Source: Desulfosporosinus sp. UBA4726 (GTDB taxonomy: Bacteria > Bacillota > Desulfitobacteriia > Desulfitobacteriales > Desulfitobacteriaceae). Taken from it: 13,401 bases of DNA. Every line of letters begins with the position of its first letter. The first letter of the stretch is position 1. This document shows positions 7,832 to 13,401 of this stretch, one piece after another. Below the pieces are notes generated by a model, which worked only from the letters and a program-made list of their open reading frames with translations, was not told the origin of the DNA and did not search any database. The translations under genes were made by a program, and so were the position numbers. The stretch spans positions 6,132 through 19,532 of the forward strand of contig DHJG01000140.1 in the NCBI GenBank assembly GCA_002404215.1. Reading direction: 5' to 3'.

Positions 7832-9601
7832 TTACTGGATGTTATAACGTGCCAGTTTTCGATAAAGTGTCGCCATTCCGATTCCTAAGGCCTTCGCTGC
7901 ACGTTCTTTCCCCCGCACACTGTCTTCGGATGTTTGCAGGCAACGAAGAATGGTTTCTCTTTCGATATTTTCCAGATTGAACCCATCTAGATCCTCGGAC
8001 TTTTCAGACTGCTTCAGTCTGGGGGATAAATGGTCCTCCGTTAACGTTGAATCTTCCGTTAAACTCATCGCATATTCAAGAATATTCTGTAGTTCACGGA
8101 CATTGCCAGGCCAGGAATAGTCGCGCAACCTTTGCCGAAAGGCATCGGACAAAAACTGGACATTTTTATTCAGCTGTTGATTGTAGACCTGAATAAAATA
8201 CTCGCATAAAACGTTCAAATCTTCTTTTCGCTCACGCAAAGGCTTGATAAGCATGGGAATGACATTAATTCGGTAATATAAATCTTCACGAAATTCCCCT
8301 TTGATCATCATTTCCTCAAGGTTACGATGTGTTGCCGCGATTATCCGAACGTCGACCGCAGTAGGAATTATTCCTCCAATGCGCTCCACCTGACGCTCTT
8401 GCAAGACCCTGAGAATCTTGGCCTGTAAAAATAGAGGCATATCTCCGATTTCATCCAGAAAAAGTGTTCCTTTGTTGGCTAATTCTATTTTTCCGATTTT
8501 GCCGCCTTTGCGAGCGCCGGTAAACGCACCATCTTCATAGCCAAACAGTTCACTTTCCAACAGTGCTTCAGGAATTGCCGTACAATTAATCGCCATAAAC
8601 ATTCCCTGTTGTCTAGGACTGAGATTGTGAATTGCACGAGCCAACATCTCTTTACCCGTCCCACTTTCCCCTCGAATCAAAACGGTGGATTTGCTAGGGG
8701 CAATGACTTTGGCCCGCTCACGAATTTCACACATGGCATCACTGGTGCCCAAAATATCTTGAATTGTATACCCAGTAGTTTGCAGGCTAAGGCGAGTGAC
8801 AATTCGACTAATGTCATCGAACGGCCGAAGGATCACCGCAATACCCTTTACCCCGTCTTCGCCGTCGATTGGCAAGGCACGTAAGACCATCTGAACTCTA
8901 TTCTTCTTTGTTTCAATATGTACTTCGCGTTCGATGACTTCATCGACACTGTTACCTACTTTCAGGATATCTGTCACAATTTGCGCTGTGAACAGGGATG
9001 TTAGATTGCTCCGCGGTGTCTGCAAATTGGCACTAAATAACCGCTGAGCTGACTGGTTGAAGTGAAGAATATTTCCATTGATATCCGCGGTTAGGAGCCC
9101 TTCATCCAAGCAGTCAATAATAGAATTCAGATAGTGGTTGGAGGAAACGAGACCAGCTAAAAACTCTTGTTCCTTAAGTTTTAAGGCAATTGTCTCTGCC
9201 ATTTTAGTTATGAAAATAAGATAAGATTGTTGATTTTCTTCGACTAGTTTCGCCTGTGCGTCGGTGAAGCAAACAAGCCCTATCGCACCTACCGCTTTGC
9301 CATCTACATTGATTGGGGAAACAACTTCATATTTTTCAGAACAATTCCCCCGTGCTTTACAAGGTGCACAAAGTGGATGTTGTCCCGGTGTTTCGATGAC
9401 AAACTGATGCCCTGTCCGCAGAACTTCCTGATACACATAACCCTGCCGGTCCATAGATTGTCCGACCCCTTTGTGATATCTTCCGGTTCCGGCAATGCGA
9501 ATAAGATTATGATCGGCTATCTCTATATCGATTTTTACGACGGTGGCAATCGCTTCTGCAATTTGTTGCGAATAATCTTTAACGGCCATGAGTTCAACCA
9601 T
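7832..9601 (-). CDS. Sigma-54-dependent transcriptional activator (sensor-PAS-AAA+-Fis HTH)
   Basis: From the chosen start the protein has 589 residues. Residue numbers here count from an ATG five codons upstream (9616). Residues 10-150 form a sensor domain with Cys83, Cys86 and Cys92 (CAPCKARGNC), followed by VVSPINVDGKAVGAIGLV. This pattern occurs in clostridial activators of the PrdR kind and may hold a redox or metal site. A PAS-like domain spans about 160-270. The AAA+ domain has Walker A GESGTGKE (316-323), an intact GAFTGA loop (363-368) that contacts sigma-54, Walker B TLFLDEIGD (384-392) and the LYYRIN arginine region (447-451). A Fis-type helix-turn-helix lies at about 572-591. There is no receiver domain, so it probably senses a ligand or redox state directly. 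The ATG at 9601 is preferred because GGGGGT precedes it, while 9616 has no visible ribosome site. It sits between ridA and xdhA and probably drives the promoters at 7597-7613 and 297-313. Confidence 0.92.
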   Translation of the reverse strand: MVELMAVKDYSQQIAEAIATVVKIDIEIADHNLIRIAGTGRYHKGVGQSMDRQGYVYQEVLRTGHQFVIETPGQHPLCAPCKARGNCSEKYEVVSPINVDGKAVGAIGLVCFTDAQAKLVEENQQSYLIFITKMAETIALKLKEQEFLAGLVSSNHYLNSIIDCLDEGLLTADINGNILHFNQSAQRLFSANLQTPRSNLTSLFTAQIVTDILKVGNSVDEVIEREVHIETKKNRVQMVLRALPIDGEDGVKGIAVILRPFDDISRIVTRLSLQTTGYTIQDILGTSDAMCEIRERAKVIAPSKSTVLIRGESGTGKEMLARAIHNLSPRQQGMFMAINCTAIPEALLESELFGYEDGAFTGARKGGKIGKIELANKGTLFLDEIGDMPLFLQAKILRVLQERQVERIGGIIPTAVDVRIIAATHRNLEEMMIKGEFREDLYYRINVIPMLIKPLRERKEDLNVLCEYFIQVYNQQLNKNVQFLSDAFRQRLRDYSWPGNVRELQNILEYAMSLTEDSTLTEDHLSPRLKQSEKSEDLDGFNLENIERETILRCLQTSEDSVRGKERAAKALGIGMATLYRKLARYNIQ

Positions 9602-9651
9602 TCGAATTACCCCCATAAGAACTATTATTTACTACAAAGTCGACCGCTATG

Positions 9652-9679
9652 ATAATACTTTTTCTTGATTCTTTTTAAA
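9652..9679 (-). promoter_or_regulatory. Possible sigma-70-type promoter for the activator gene
   Basis: On the reverse strand TTTAAA (9679-9674) and TATTAT (9657-9652) are separated by 16 bases and would give a leader of about 40 bases before the ATG at 9601. The -35 is weak. A perfect TTGACA at 9740-9735 has no -10 at a usable distance. Confidence 0.28.
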
Positions 9680-9818
9680 CTATTCGTTCAGATGTCCATA
9701 ATATCCTTTAATGCCCATGATAACCATCGAAGTTTGTCAATAGACTAATTGTTTGAAATTCTCAAAAACGCATTTTTTAATTGACCGAAGCATGATTTCC
9801 ATCACTACCATAAACAAA

Positions 9819-9851
9819 AGATCGCCTAAAACCATTTGGTTTAGGCGATCT
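9819..9851 (-). terminator. Intrinsic terminator between ridA and the activator gene
   Basis: The arms AGATCGCCTAAA (9819-9830) and TTTAGGCGATCT (9840-9851) are perfect 12-base complements around a 9-base loop, which can itself pair further through ACC/GG. On the reverse strand the stem is followed by TTTTGTTTA, a U-rich tail. It is placed to end the ridA transcript, about 100 bases past the ridA stop. It lies 218 bases before the activator start, so it could also act as the expression platform of an attenuator for that gene. Confidence 0.85.
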
Positions 9852-9949
9852 CGGGCTAGGTTTCGTAACTGCTCTTTTCCCTACGCGAGCTGACATTAGG
9901 GTAATTTCTCGGATGACCTAAGGACAGACAGACCACATTAATCCGCTTG
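9852..9949 (-). other. Structured ridA 3' UTR or leader with alternating complementary segments
   Basis: On the reverse strand this stretch carries successive segments CCTTAGG (9923-9917), CCCTAA (9901-9896), GTAGGG (9884-9879) and CCTAG (9860-9856), then the terminator stem. Neighbouring segments are mutually complementary, so alternative hairpins could form. The piece between them contains CCGAGAAATTACCC and GCGTAGGGAA, which recall parts of the TPP aptamer, but the 5' GGGG-type strand and the CCTGAT core are missing. I cannot assign it to a riboswitch class. No protein-coding potential is seen. Confidence 0.3.
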
Positions 9950-10339
9950 CTAAACTATATCGTCGGAGAGAGCAATCGCCTCAATTTCAATAATTGCGTC
10001 TTTTGGTAACCTCGCGACTTGTACAGCCGAACGGGCAGGCGGATTACTCGGGAAATAGGTAGCGTATACTGCATTCATTGCTACAAAGTCATTCATATCT
10101 CTTAGAAAGACCACAGTTTTAATAATTTTGTCCATGGTCGCGCCTGAGGATTCTAAAATCGCTTTGACATTATCTAAGGATTGTTTGGTTGCTCCTTCAA
10201 TATCAGCGACTAATTCTCCAGTTTGTGTGTTGATAGGAAGCTGTCCTGATGTGAAAATCAGATTTCCGATCTTAACCCCTTGAGAATAAGGACCAATGGC
10301 CGCAGGTGCATTTGGAGTACTGATGGTTTGTTTATTCAT
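9950..10339 (-). CDS. ridA: RidA-family reactive enamine/imine deaminase
   Basis: The protein has 129 residues, the normal length for RidA (YjgF/YER057c/UK114; E. coli RidA is 128). It shows the signature PNAPAAIGPYSQG (9-21), FTSGQLP (29-35), and PPARSAVQVARLPKDAIIEIEAIA (100-123) with the substrate-binding Arg103 and conserved acidic residues Glu118/Glu120. The family hydrolyses 2-aminoacrylate and related imines to ketoacids and ammonia in the cytoplasm, protecting PLP enzymes. AAGGAGGTA lies at ideal spacing before the ATG. The gene is followed by a terminator and precedes the sigma-54 activator, so it may be a separate transcription unit. RidA relatives also occur in purine and pyrimidine breakdown operons, where they clear unstable intermediates. 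Whether this copy does so here is inference. Confidence 0.93.
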   Translation of the reverse strand: MNKQTISTPNAPAAIGPYSQGVKIGNLIFTSGQLPINTQTGELVADIEGATKQSLDNVKAILESSGATMDKIIKTVVFLRDMNDFVAMNAVYATYFPSNPPARSAVQVARLPKDAIIEIEAIALSDDIV

Positions 10340-10426
10340 GATTATCTACCTCCTTGAAGTCTGTCATACACTCATTATGACGCACTTATTTAAGCATAAC
10401 TGATTTTAAAACAATGAAGCAATCTA

Positions 10427-10455
10427 ATTTAAACCTAAACCTTACTCCCTGTCAA
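10427..10455 (-). promoter_or_regulatory. Possible sigma-70-type promoter for ridA
   Basis: On the reverse strand a perfect TTGACA (10455-10450) is followed, after 17 bases, by TTAAAT (10432-10427), which matches four of the six -10 bases. It would give a leader of about 80 bases before the ridA ATG. Confidence 0.35.
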
Positions 10456-10714
10456 ATTTATCGTTAATCTATTTTATTTCAATCGCTTACTTTAAATCTG
10501 CCATAACTTCCATCTTTAACTACCTTTTCATTGTACAGAACGCCTCCTTAAATGGATTTCGCACTCAACAATATCAGCCGAAATCTAGAAATGTAGTTTG
10601 CAATATTAATGCAAATATAAGGAAGAACGTCTCTTCTTAAAGAAATTAATGAGGATAACTTAACAATCAGGTTAATTGAATTACCACTAAATATCTTACC
10701 CTATTAATTTGTAG

Positions 10715-10742
10715 TTATCTAATCATAGATAAATTTTATAAT
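10715..10742 (+). promoter_or_regulatory. Dyad next to a TATAAT box ahead of the Cache-HTH gene
   Basis: TTATCTA-ATCA-TAGATAA (10715-10732) is a perfect 7-base inverted repeat lying where the -35 of a plus-strand promoter would be, five bases before a consensus TATAAT (10737-10742). No good -35 hexamer is present, which suits an activated or repressed promoter. The start codon is 133 bases downstream. The DNA-binding protein could be the product at 10875-12143 itself, which is inference. Confidence 0.35.
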
Positions 10743-10874
10743 AGTAGCTAGGAAAAATTAAAAATAACCATATGGAAATAAGAGAATATATGATATTGTT
10801 TAAATTCGAGTGAAATACATACTAAGTTAAGAACAAAGATAAAAAGGGCTGTGGCTGATTAAAGAGGTGCACTC

Positions 10875-12143
10875 GTGCGTTTACTCAAACATCAAATTCT
10901 CATATTACTGCTAGGTTCGCTTGTTATACTGGCTATTAGCTTCCTTGGGGTCCTTGGCTGGTATATGAAAGATCGCGGCGTTGCAGTTGCCATCATTAAG
11001 GCGAAAGCAGATTTGGCAACTTGTGGGGAAATTATCGATACAAAGTTTTCTGGTTCATGGTCAGTACGAGACGGAGAGCTATATAAGGGACCTATTAAGA
11101 TCAGCCTTAATAACGACATAGTCGATCATTTGTCCCGTCTCACAGGTGATACTGTAACGATATTTCTGGGGGATACGCGAGTAGCGACCACAGTGCTTGG
11201 TTCAAATGGAGAACGAGCGATTGGTACTAAGGTTTCTGCTATGGTCGCCCCGACCGTACTTCAAAATGGTCAAACCTATCTTGGAGAAGCGGATGTGCTT
11301 GATCAATGGTCCCAAGTGGCTTATGTGCCCTTACGCGCAGAAAACGGTACTATAATTGGAATGTTTTATGTAGGTATTTCCCATACCTATGAGCAGGAAT
11401 TTATTACAAAATCGTTGATCACAATGGCCGTAATAGGTTTGGCCGTAACCATCTTGGTTGCTCTACTCGCTTGGTTTTTCCTCCAGAAACTAAATATCTA
11501 TCCCTTGCCTAATACCAAGTTAACTACTCCAGAAATCACACCTGAACACCTCACCCAAAGGATAAAGGTTTCCGGCGCTAAGGAAATCAAGGAACTTGAG
11601 GATGCCTTTAACCAAATGGAAGATCAAATACGGGCCTTGACAGGGGAAATCACCCAGACGATTCAAAGCAATCTCGAAAATGATCAACCCGAACCTGATC
11701 TCAAGGCTATTGTAGAACTGGTAAAGAGCAGTAAGTCAACACCTGAGCCAACTTCAGAGCCAACCCCTGAACCAACACCTGAACCAATACCTGAGCCGAC
11801 TCCTGAGCCGATTCCTGAGCCAACTCCTAAGCCAATATCTAAGCACACAACCCGTCATACAGTTGCTACCAAACCAAATCCAAAATTGATCTTGGATACT
11901 CCCTGGTGTAGTGGAGCAGAAGGGTTGCCTAAGGGTTTAAATAAGATCACGCTTAACTTGATAGAACAATTTTTACAAGCAAATCGGCGTCCCCTATCTG
12001 CAGAGGAGGTCGGTGAAGGAGTTAAGCTGACTAGAGTCACAGTACGCCACTACCTCGAATTTCTAGAACAACGCGGCGTGTTAAAATCAGAACAGAAATA
12101 CGGCACAGTGGGGCGACCCGTTAAGTTATTTATCCCGTTATAA
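10875..12143 (+). CDS. Membrane-bound Cache/HAMP sensor fused to a CitB/DcuR-type DNA-binding domain
   Basis: The protein has 422 residues from a GTG start, with GAGGTG five bases upstream. Transmembrane segment 1 spans about residues 7-30. An extracytoplasmic Cache-like domain (about 33-170) includes GDTVTIFLGDTRVATTV, a conserved GT...V...V pattern and ENGTIIGMFYVGIS, as in chemoreceptors and citrate/fumarate kinases. Transmembrane segment 2 spans about 178-204. A HAMP-like segment (about 205-258, EIKELEDAFNQMEDQI) is followed by a Pro/Glu-rich linker with eight four-residue units, mostly (T/I)PEP, at residues 289-320. The C-terminal winged helix (about 350-422) has LSAEEVGEGVKLTRVTVRHY and ends in the YGTVGRP signature of CitB/DcuR/MalR response regulators. 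No histidine-kinase, receiver or methylation domain is present. It is best read as a one-component, membrane-tethered transcription regulator. The ligand is unknown. It is the first gene on the plus strand and has its own terminator. Confidence 0.82.
   Translation: MRLLKHQILILLLGSLVILAISFLGVLGWYMKDRGVAVAIIKAKADLATCGEIIDTKFSGSWSVRDGELYKGPIKISLNNDIVDHLSRLTGDTVTIFLGDTRVATTVLGSNGERAIGTKVSAMVAPTVLQNGQTYLGEADVLDQWSQVAYVPLRAENGTIIGMFYVGISHTYEQEFITKSLITMAVIGLAVTILVALLAWFFLQKLNIYPLPNTKLTTPEITPEHLTQRIKVSGAKEIKELEDAFNQMEDQIRALTGEITQTIQSNLENDQPEPDLKAIVELVKSSKSTPEPTSEPTPEPTPEPIPEPTPEPIPEPTPKPISKHTTRHTVATKPNPKLILDTPWCSGAEGLPKGLNKITLNLIEQFLQANRRPLSAEEVGEGVKLTRVTVRHYLEFLEQRGVLKSEQKYGTVGRPVKLFIPL
11739..11834 (+). 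repeat. In-gene 12-base tandem repeat encoding the PEP linker
   Basis: Eight in-frame units of 12 bases encode TPEP, TSEP, TPEP, TPEP, IPEP, TPEP, IPEP and TPKP. Units such as ACTCCTGAGCCG differ mostly at third codon positions. Copy number could change by slippage in steps of four residues without breaking the frame, altering the tether between the membrane sensor and the DNA-binding domain. Confidence 0.85.
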
Positions 12144-12163
12144 AAGGCCCCTTAAGGCCTTTT
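12142..12163 (+). terminator. Intrinsic terminator overlapping the stop codon of the Cache-HTH gene
   Basis: AAAAGGCC (12142-12149) and GGCCTTTT (12156-12163) are perfect complements around CCTTAA. The stem begins inside the TAA stop at 12141-12143. The 3' arm supplies the U-run on the plus strand, and by symmetry the element could also work on the other strand. Confidence 0.75.
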
Positions 12164-12518
12164 CATGATTTGCAAATATTTTCATAATTAATAAAACTTT
12201 AACTTTATAGTTCTTTATTCACATAACACTTTTTTAATGTCCATAAACGTGACAGTCAGTGAGAAGAAAGATAAAATAAATAATAGAAGAACAAGAAGAA
12301 AACCAATACCTTGTGTCTTTAAAGATTTGTATAACTTGTTCAAGTGCTGCGGTGCGAGGATTAGTGAATTTGACAAGCATTTTCTTCGCATTTTTAGCAC
12401 ACTTACGATGTCTTCCAACGACAACCATCTCTAGATGCAGACGCGCTAGATTCAAAATTCTATTGTTCATAAAGGTATGGAGGATCATATTCTCTCGACC
12501 ACACCCTATAAGGATCTC

Positions 12519-12559
12519 GGACAGCTCTTTGAAAAAATGGCTGTTCTTTTTTGTTTTTT
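12519..12559 (+). terminator. Terminator-like hairpin with long T tract
   Basis: GGACAGCT (12519-12526) pairs with GGCTGTTC (12539-12546), including two G-U pairs, around a 12-base A-rich loop. It is followed by TTTTTTGTTTTTT and a T-rich run to about 12600. This is the shape of a plus-strand intrinsic terminator, but no gene clearly ends here. It may stop a small RNA or read-through from the upstream gene. Confidence 0.5.
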
Positions 12560-12611
12560 ATTTTAGTTTTTGTTTGTCTTTGTTGTTTTTGTTTTGTTCT
12601 CTTAGCGGTAC

Positions 12612-12636
12612 AGGGCACAGCTCGCCCGGTGTCCCT
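12612..12636. repeat. GC-rich imperfect palindrome
   Basis: AGGGCAC (12612-12618) and GTGTCCCT (12629-12636) pair with one bulged base around AGCTCGCCCG. The GC-rich block stands out sharply from the AT-rich flanks and directly follows a T-rich tract. It could be a REP-like dispersed element or the trace of an insertion. It is not an intrinsic terminator, since no U-run follows it on either strand. Confidence 0.4.
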
Positions 12637-12812
12637 CAATAGTAGTCCAGATTTTTCCAGACCTTTTTCTAATAGTTAAATTCTCATTCTGCATCTGTTC
12701 TAACATTCCACTAGTTTCTTTTGTGAAAATATACCTTTTTTTCAGGATTAATAAATATTCCGCACAAATTACACGATTCCTCCTTTTAGCATAAAAAACG
12801 ACAATTGTATTT

Positions 12813-12841
12813 TTGAGTCTATTGGAATACACACGTAATAT
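12813..12841 (+). promoter_or_regulatory. Possible promoter for the DUF3846-like gene
   Basis: TTGAGT (12813-12818) and TAATAT (12836-12841) are 17 bases apart and each matches four of six consensus bases. They lie about 60 bases before the ATG at 12899. Confidence 0.3.
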
Positions 12842-12898
12842 GCTGTATCCTTAGAGAAGCACTTAATTTTGGCTTTTAAATCTTAGGAGGTACTTGAA

Positions 12899-13204
12899 AT
12901 GAGAGTATTAGTCAGAGAACCGATCGATCAGCCTTTACAGTTGAAAGAAATTGAAGGGACTATTCCAGAATTACAAGAGTTGGTTGGAGGTTTTATTGAG
13001 ATAATACGAATGACGGAAGATATATGTTGCATATGTAATGAGGAAGGAACTTCGCAAGGCTTAGAAAAGAATTTCTATTACGATCCGTTAGGTTGGATCA
13101 CTGGAACTTGTATATTCACCTCCACTGATAACCAAGAGCTCACTTCACTCACAGACGAGCAAATAGGACACATCTCGGAGTATATAGGATTTCCAGTAGT
13201 CTAG
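12899..13204 (+). CDS. Small DUF3846-like protein
   Basis: The protein has 101 residues and no signal peptide or membrane segment. It follows the pattern I know for DUF3846: a first strand MRVLVREP, an acidic segment leading to LQELVGGFIEIIRM (residues about 25-38), ICNEEG (45-50), GWITGTCIF (65-73) and SLTDEQI (83-89) near the end. The ATG is preceded by a near-perfect AGGAGGT at ideal spacing, so the gene is surely translated. Family members are uncharacterised and are often found on phages, plasmids and integrative elements of Firmicutes, which hints that this edge of the window borders mobile DNA. No integrase or transposase is visible to confirm it. Cysteines 43, 44 and 46 (CCIC) are notable but not shown to bind metal. 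The assignment is from pattern memory, not a profile search. Confidence 0.72.
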   Translation: MRVLVREPIDQPLQLKEIEGTIPELQELVGGFIEIIRMTEDICCICNEEGTSQGLEKNFYYDPLGWITGTCIFTSTDNQELTSLTDEQIGHISEYIGFPVV

Positions 13205-13387
13205 TAACAGCTTTTGTCCTTTTCCAAGTGGTCCAATACATCTATCTGATATACGAATAATTAACAACTGCCTCCAATCTGTCTCTTCATCTTTCTTTGA
13301 ACTCCTATCTTTCTCGTCGAAAATAATCCATTGGGCATAAGCATCTTTTTAATAACGTATGGACAAAGTAACAGAAGGTTCATAATC

Positions 13388-13396
13388 AAGGAGGGG
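13388..13396 (+). promoter_or_regulatory. Ribosome binding site of a gene starting past the window edge
   Basis: AAGGAGGGG ends five bases before the right edge, with no start codon left in the window. It is the usual form and distance for a plus-strand gene beginning just outside. The stretch from 13205 to 13387 before it holds no gene that I can see. Confidence 0.5.
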
Positions 13397-13401
13397 TAAT
13401 C

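Larger units (their letters stand above)
10340..10874. other. Divergent AT-rich intergenic region between ridA and the Cache-HTH gene
   Basis: This gap of 535 bases separates two divergently transcribed genes. I see no gene in it. It holds the ridA ribosome site, a possible ridA promoter (10427-10455), an inverted repeat GATTTCG (10555-10561)/CGAAATC (10579-10585), a TTTGCA-N7-TGCAAA dyad near 10597-10617, a dyad at 10715-10732 and a TATAAT at 10737-10742. Such length and dyad content suggest regulatory binding sites. Confidence 0.5.
12164..12898. other. Long region without a convincing gene
   Basis: This 735-base stretch contains short open frames on both strands but none with a good ribosome site or a recognisable domain. 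The best candidate is a minus-strand frame at 12488-12234 (84 codons). It has a fairly protein-like middle (HRKCAKNAKKMLVKFTN) and a hydrophobic end, but no clear Shine-Dalgarno sequence, so it may be a remnant or nothing. Overlapping plus-strand frames are equally open. A terminator-like hairpin (12519-12559), a T-rich tract to about 12600 and a GC-rich imperfect palindrome (12612-12636) also lie here. Confidence 0.4.

Noticed and set aside
9735..9740. Consensus TTGACA as promoter of the activator gene
   Set aside because: No acceptable -10 hexamer lies 16-18 bases downstream on the minus strand.
9852..9930. TPP riboswitch
   Set aside because: Fragments such as GCGTAGGGAA and GAGAAATTACCC are present, but the 5' GGGG strand and the CCTGAT/CTGGATAATGCCAG core are missing, so the aptamer cannot form as known.
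11739..11834. CRISPR-like short repeats
   Set aside because: The units are contiguous 12-base in-frame codons with no spacers. They encode a proline-rich linker.
12313..12642. Plus-strand 109-codon frame with a hydrophobic Phe/Leu stretch
   Set aside because: The hydrophobic run is simply translation of the T-rich tract. There is no ribosome site, and the frame overlaps a terminator and a palindrome.
12602..12832. Minus-strand 76-codon frame
   Set aside because: It begins with GTG, lacks a ribosome site, overlaps the likely promoter of the DUF3846-like gene and has no recognisable motif.

Overview
The window looks like a chromosomal segment from an anaerobic, moderately AT-rich Firmicute (Clostridia). 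A relative of Desulfosporosinus or Desulfitobacterium would fit. The reasons are strong AGGAGG-type ribosome sites, a GAFTGA-type sigma-54 activator with a Cys-containing N-terminal sensor domain, an E. coli-like XdhABC/YgfK purine cluster and a DUF3846-like small protein. The genus is inferred from protein flavour, not from any marker gene.

Positions 1-10339 hold a minus-strand block for purine (xanthine/hypoxanthine type) use. In transcription order it reads: ridA (10339-9950); a sigma-54-dependent activator (9601-7832); a tight xdhA-xdhB-xdhC set for a molybdenum hydroxylase (7492-3706); ygfK, a large flavin/Fe-S oxidoreductase (3626-561); and the start of an NCS2 purine permease cut by the window edge (185-1). 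Two close matches to the sigma-54 -24/-12 consensus lie ahead of xdhA (7613-7597) and the permease (313-297). Each has upstream palindromes of one form, TTATC-N5-GATAA: 7735-7749 and 7754-7768 for xdhA, and 376-390 plus two imperfect copies for the permease. The simplest model is that the activator encoded between ridA and xdhA binds these sites and switches on both uptake and oxidation of the purine.

Between ridA and the activator gene (9819-9949) is a strong intrinsic terminator, preceded by a chain of alternately complementary CCTA/TAGG segments. This could be a structured ridA 3' end or an attenuator-like leader of the activator gene.

Positions 10340-10874 are AT-rich and gene-free, with several inverted repeats. 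A plus-strand gene (10875-12143) follows. It encodes an unusual membrane protein: TM, extracytoplasmic Cache-like domain, TM, HAMP-like segment, a (T/I)PEP repeat linker, and a CitB/DcuR-type winged-helix DNA-binding domain, with no kinase or receiver domain. It ends in a terminator overlapping its stop codon. Positions 12164-12898 contain no convincing gene but do contain a T-rich terminator-like element and a GC-rich imperfect palindrome. A small DUF3846-like protein is encoded at 12899-13204, and a ribosome binding site for a gene beyond the window sits at the right edge.
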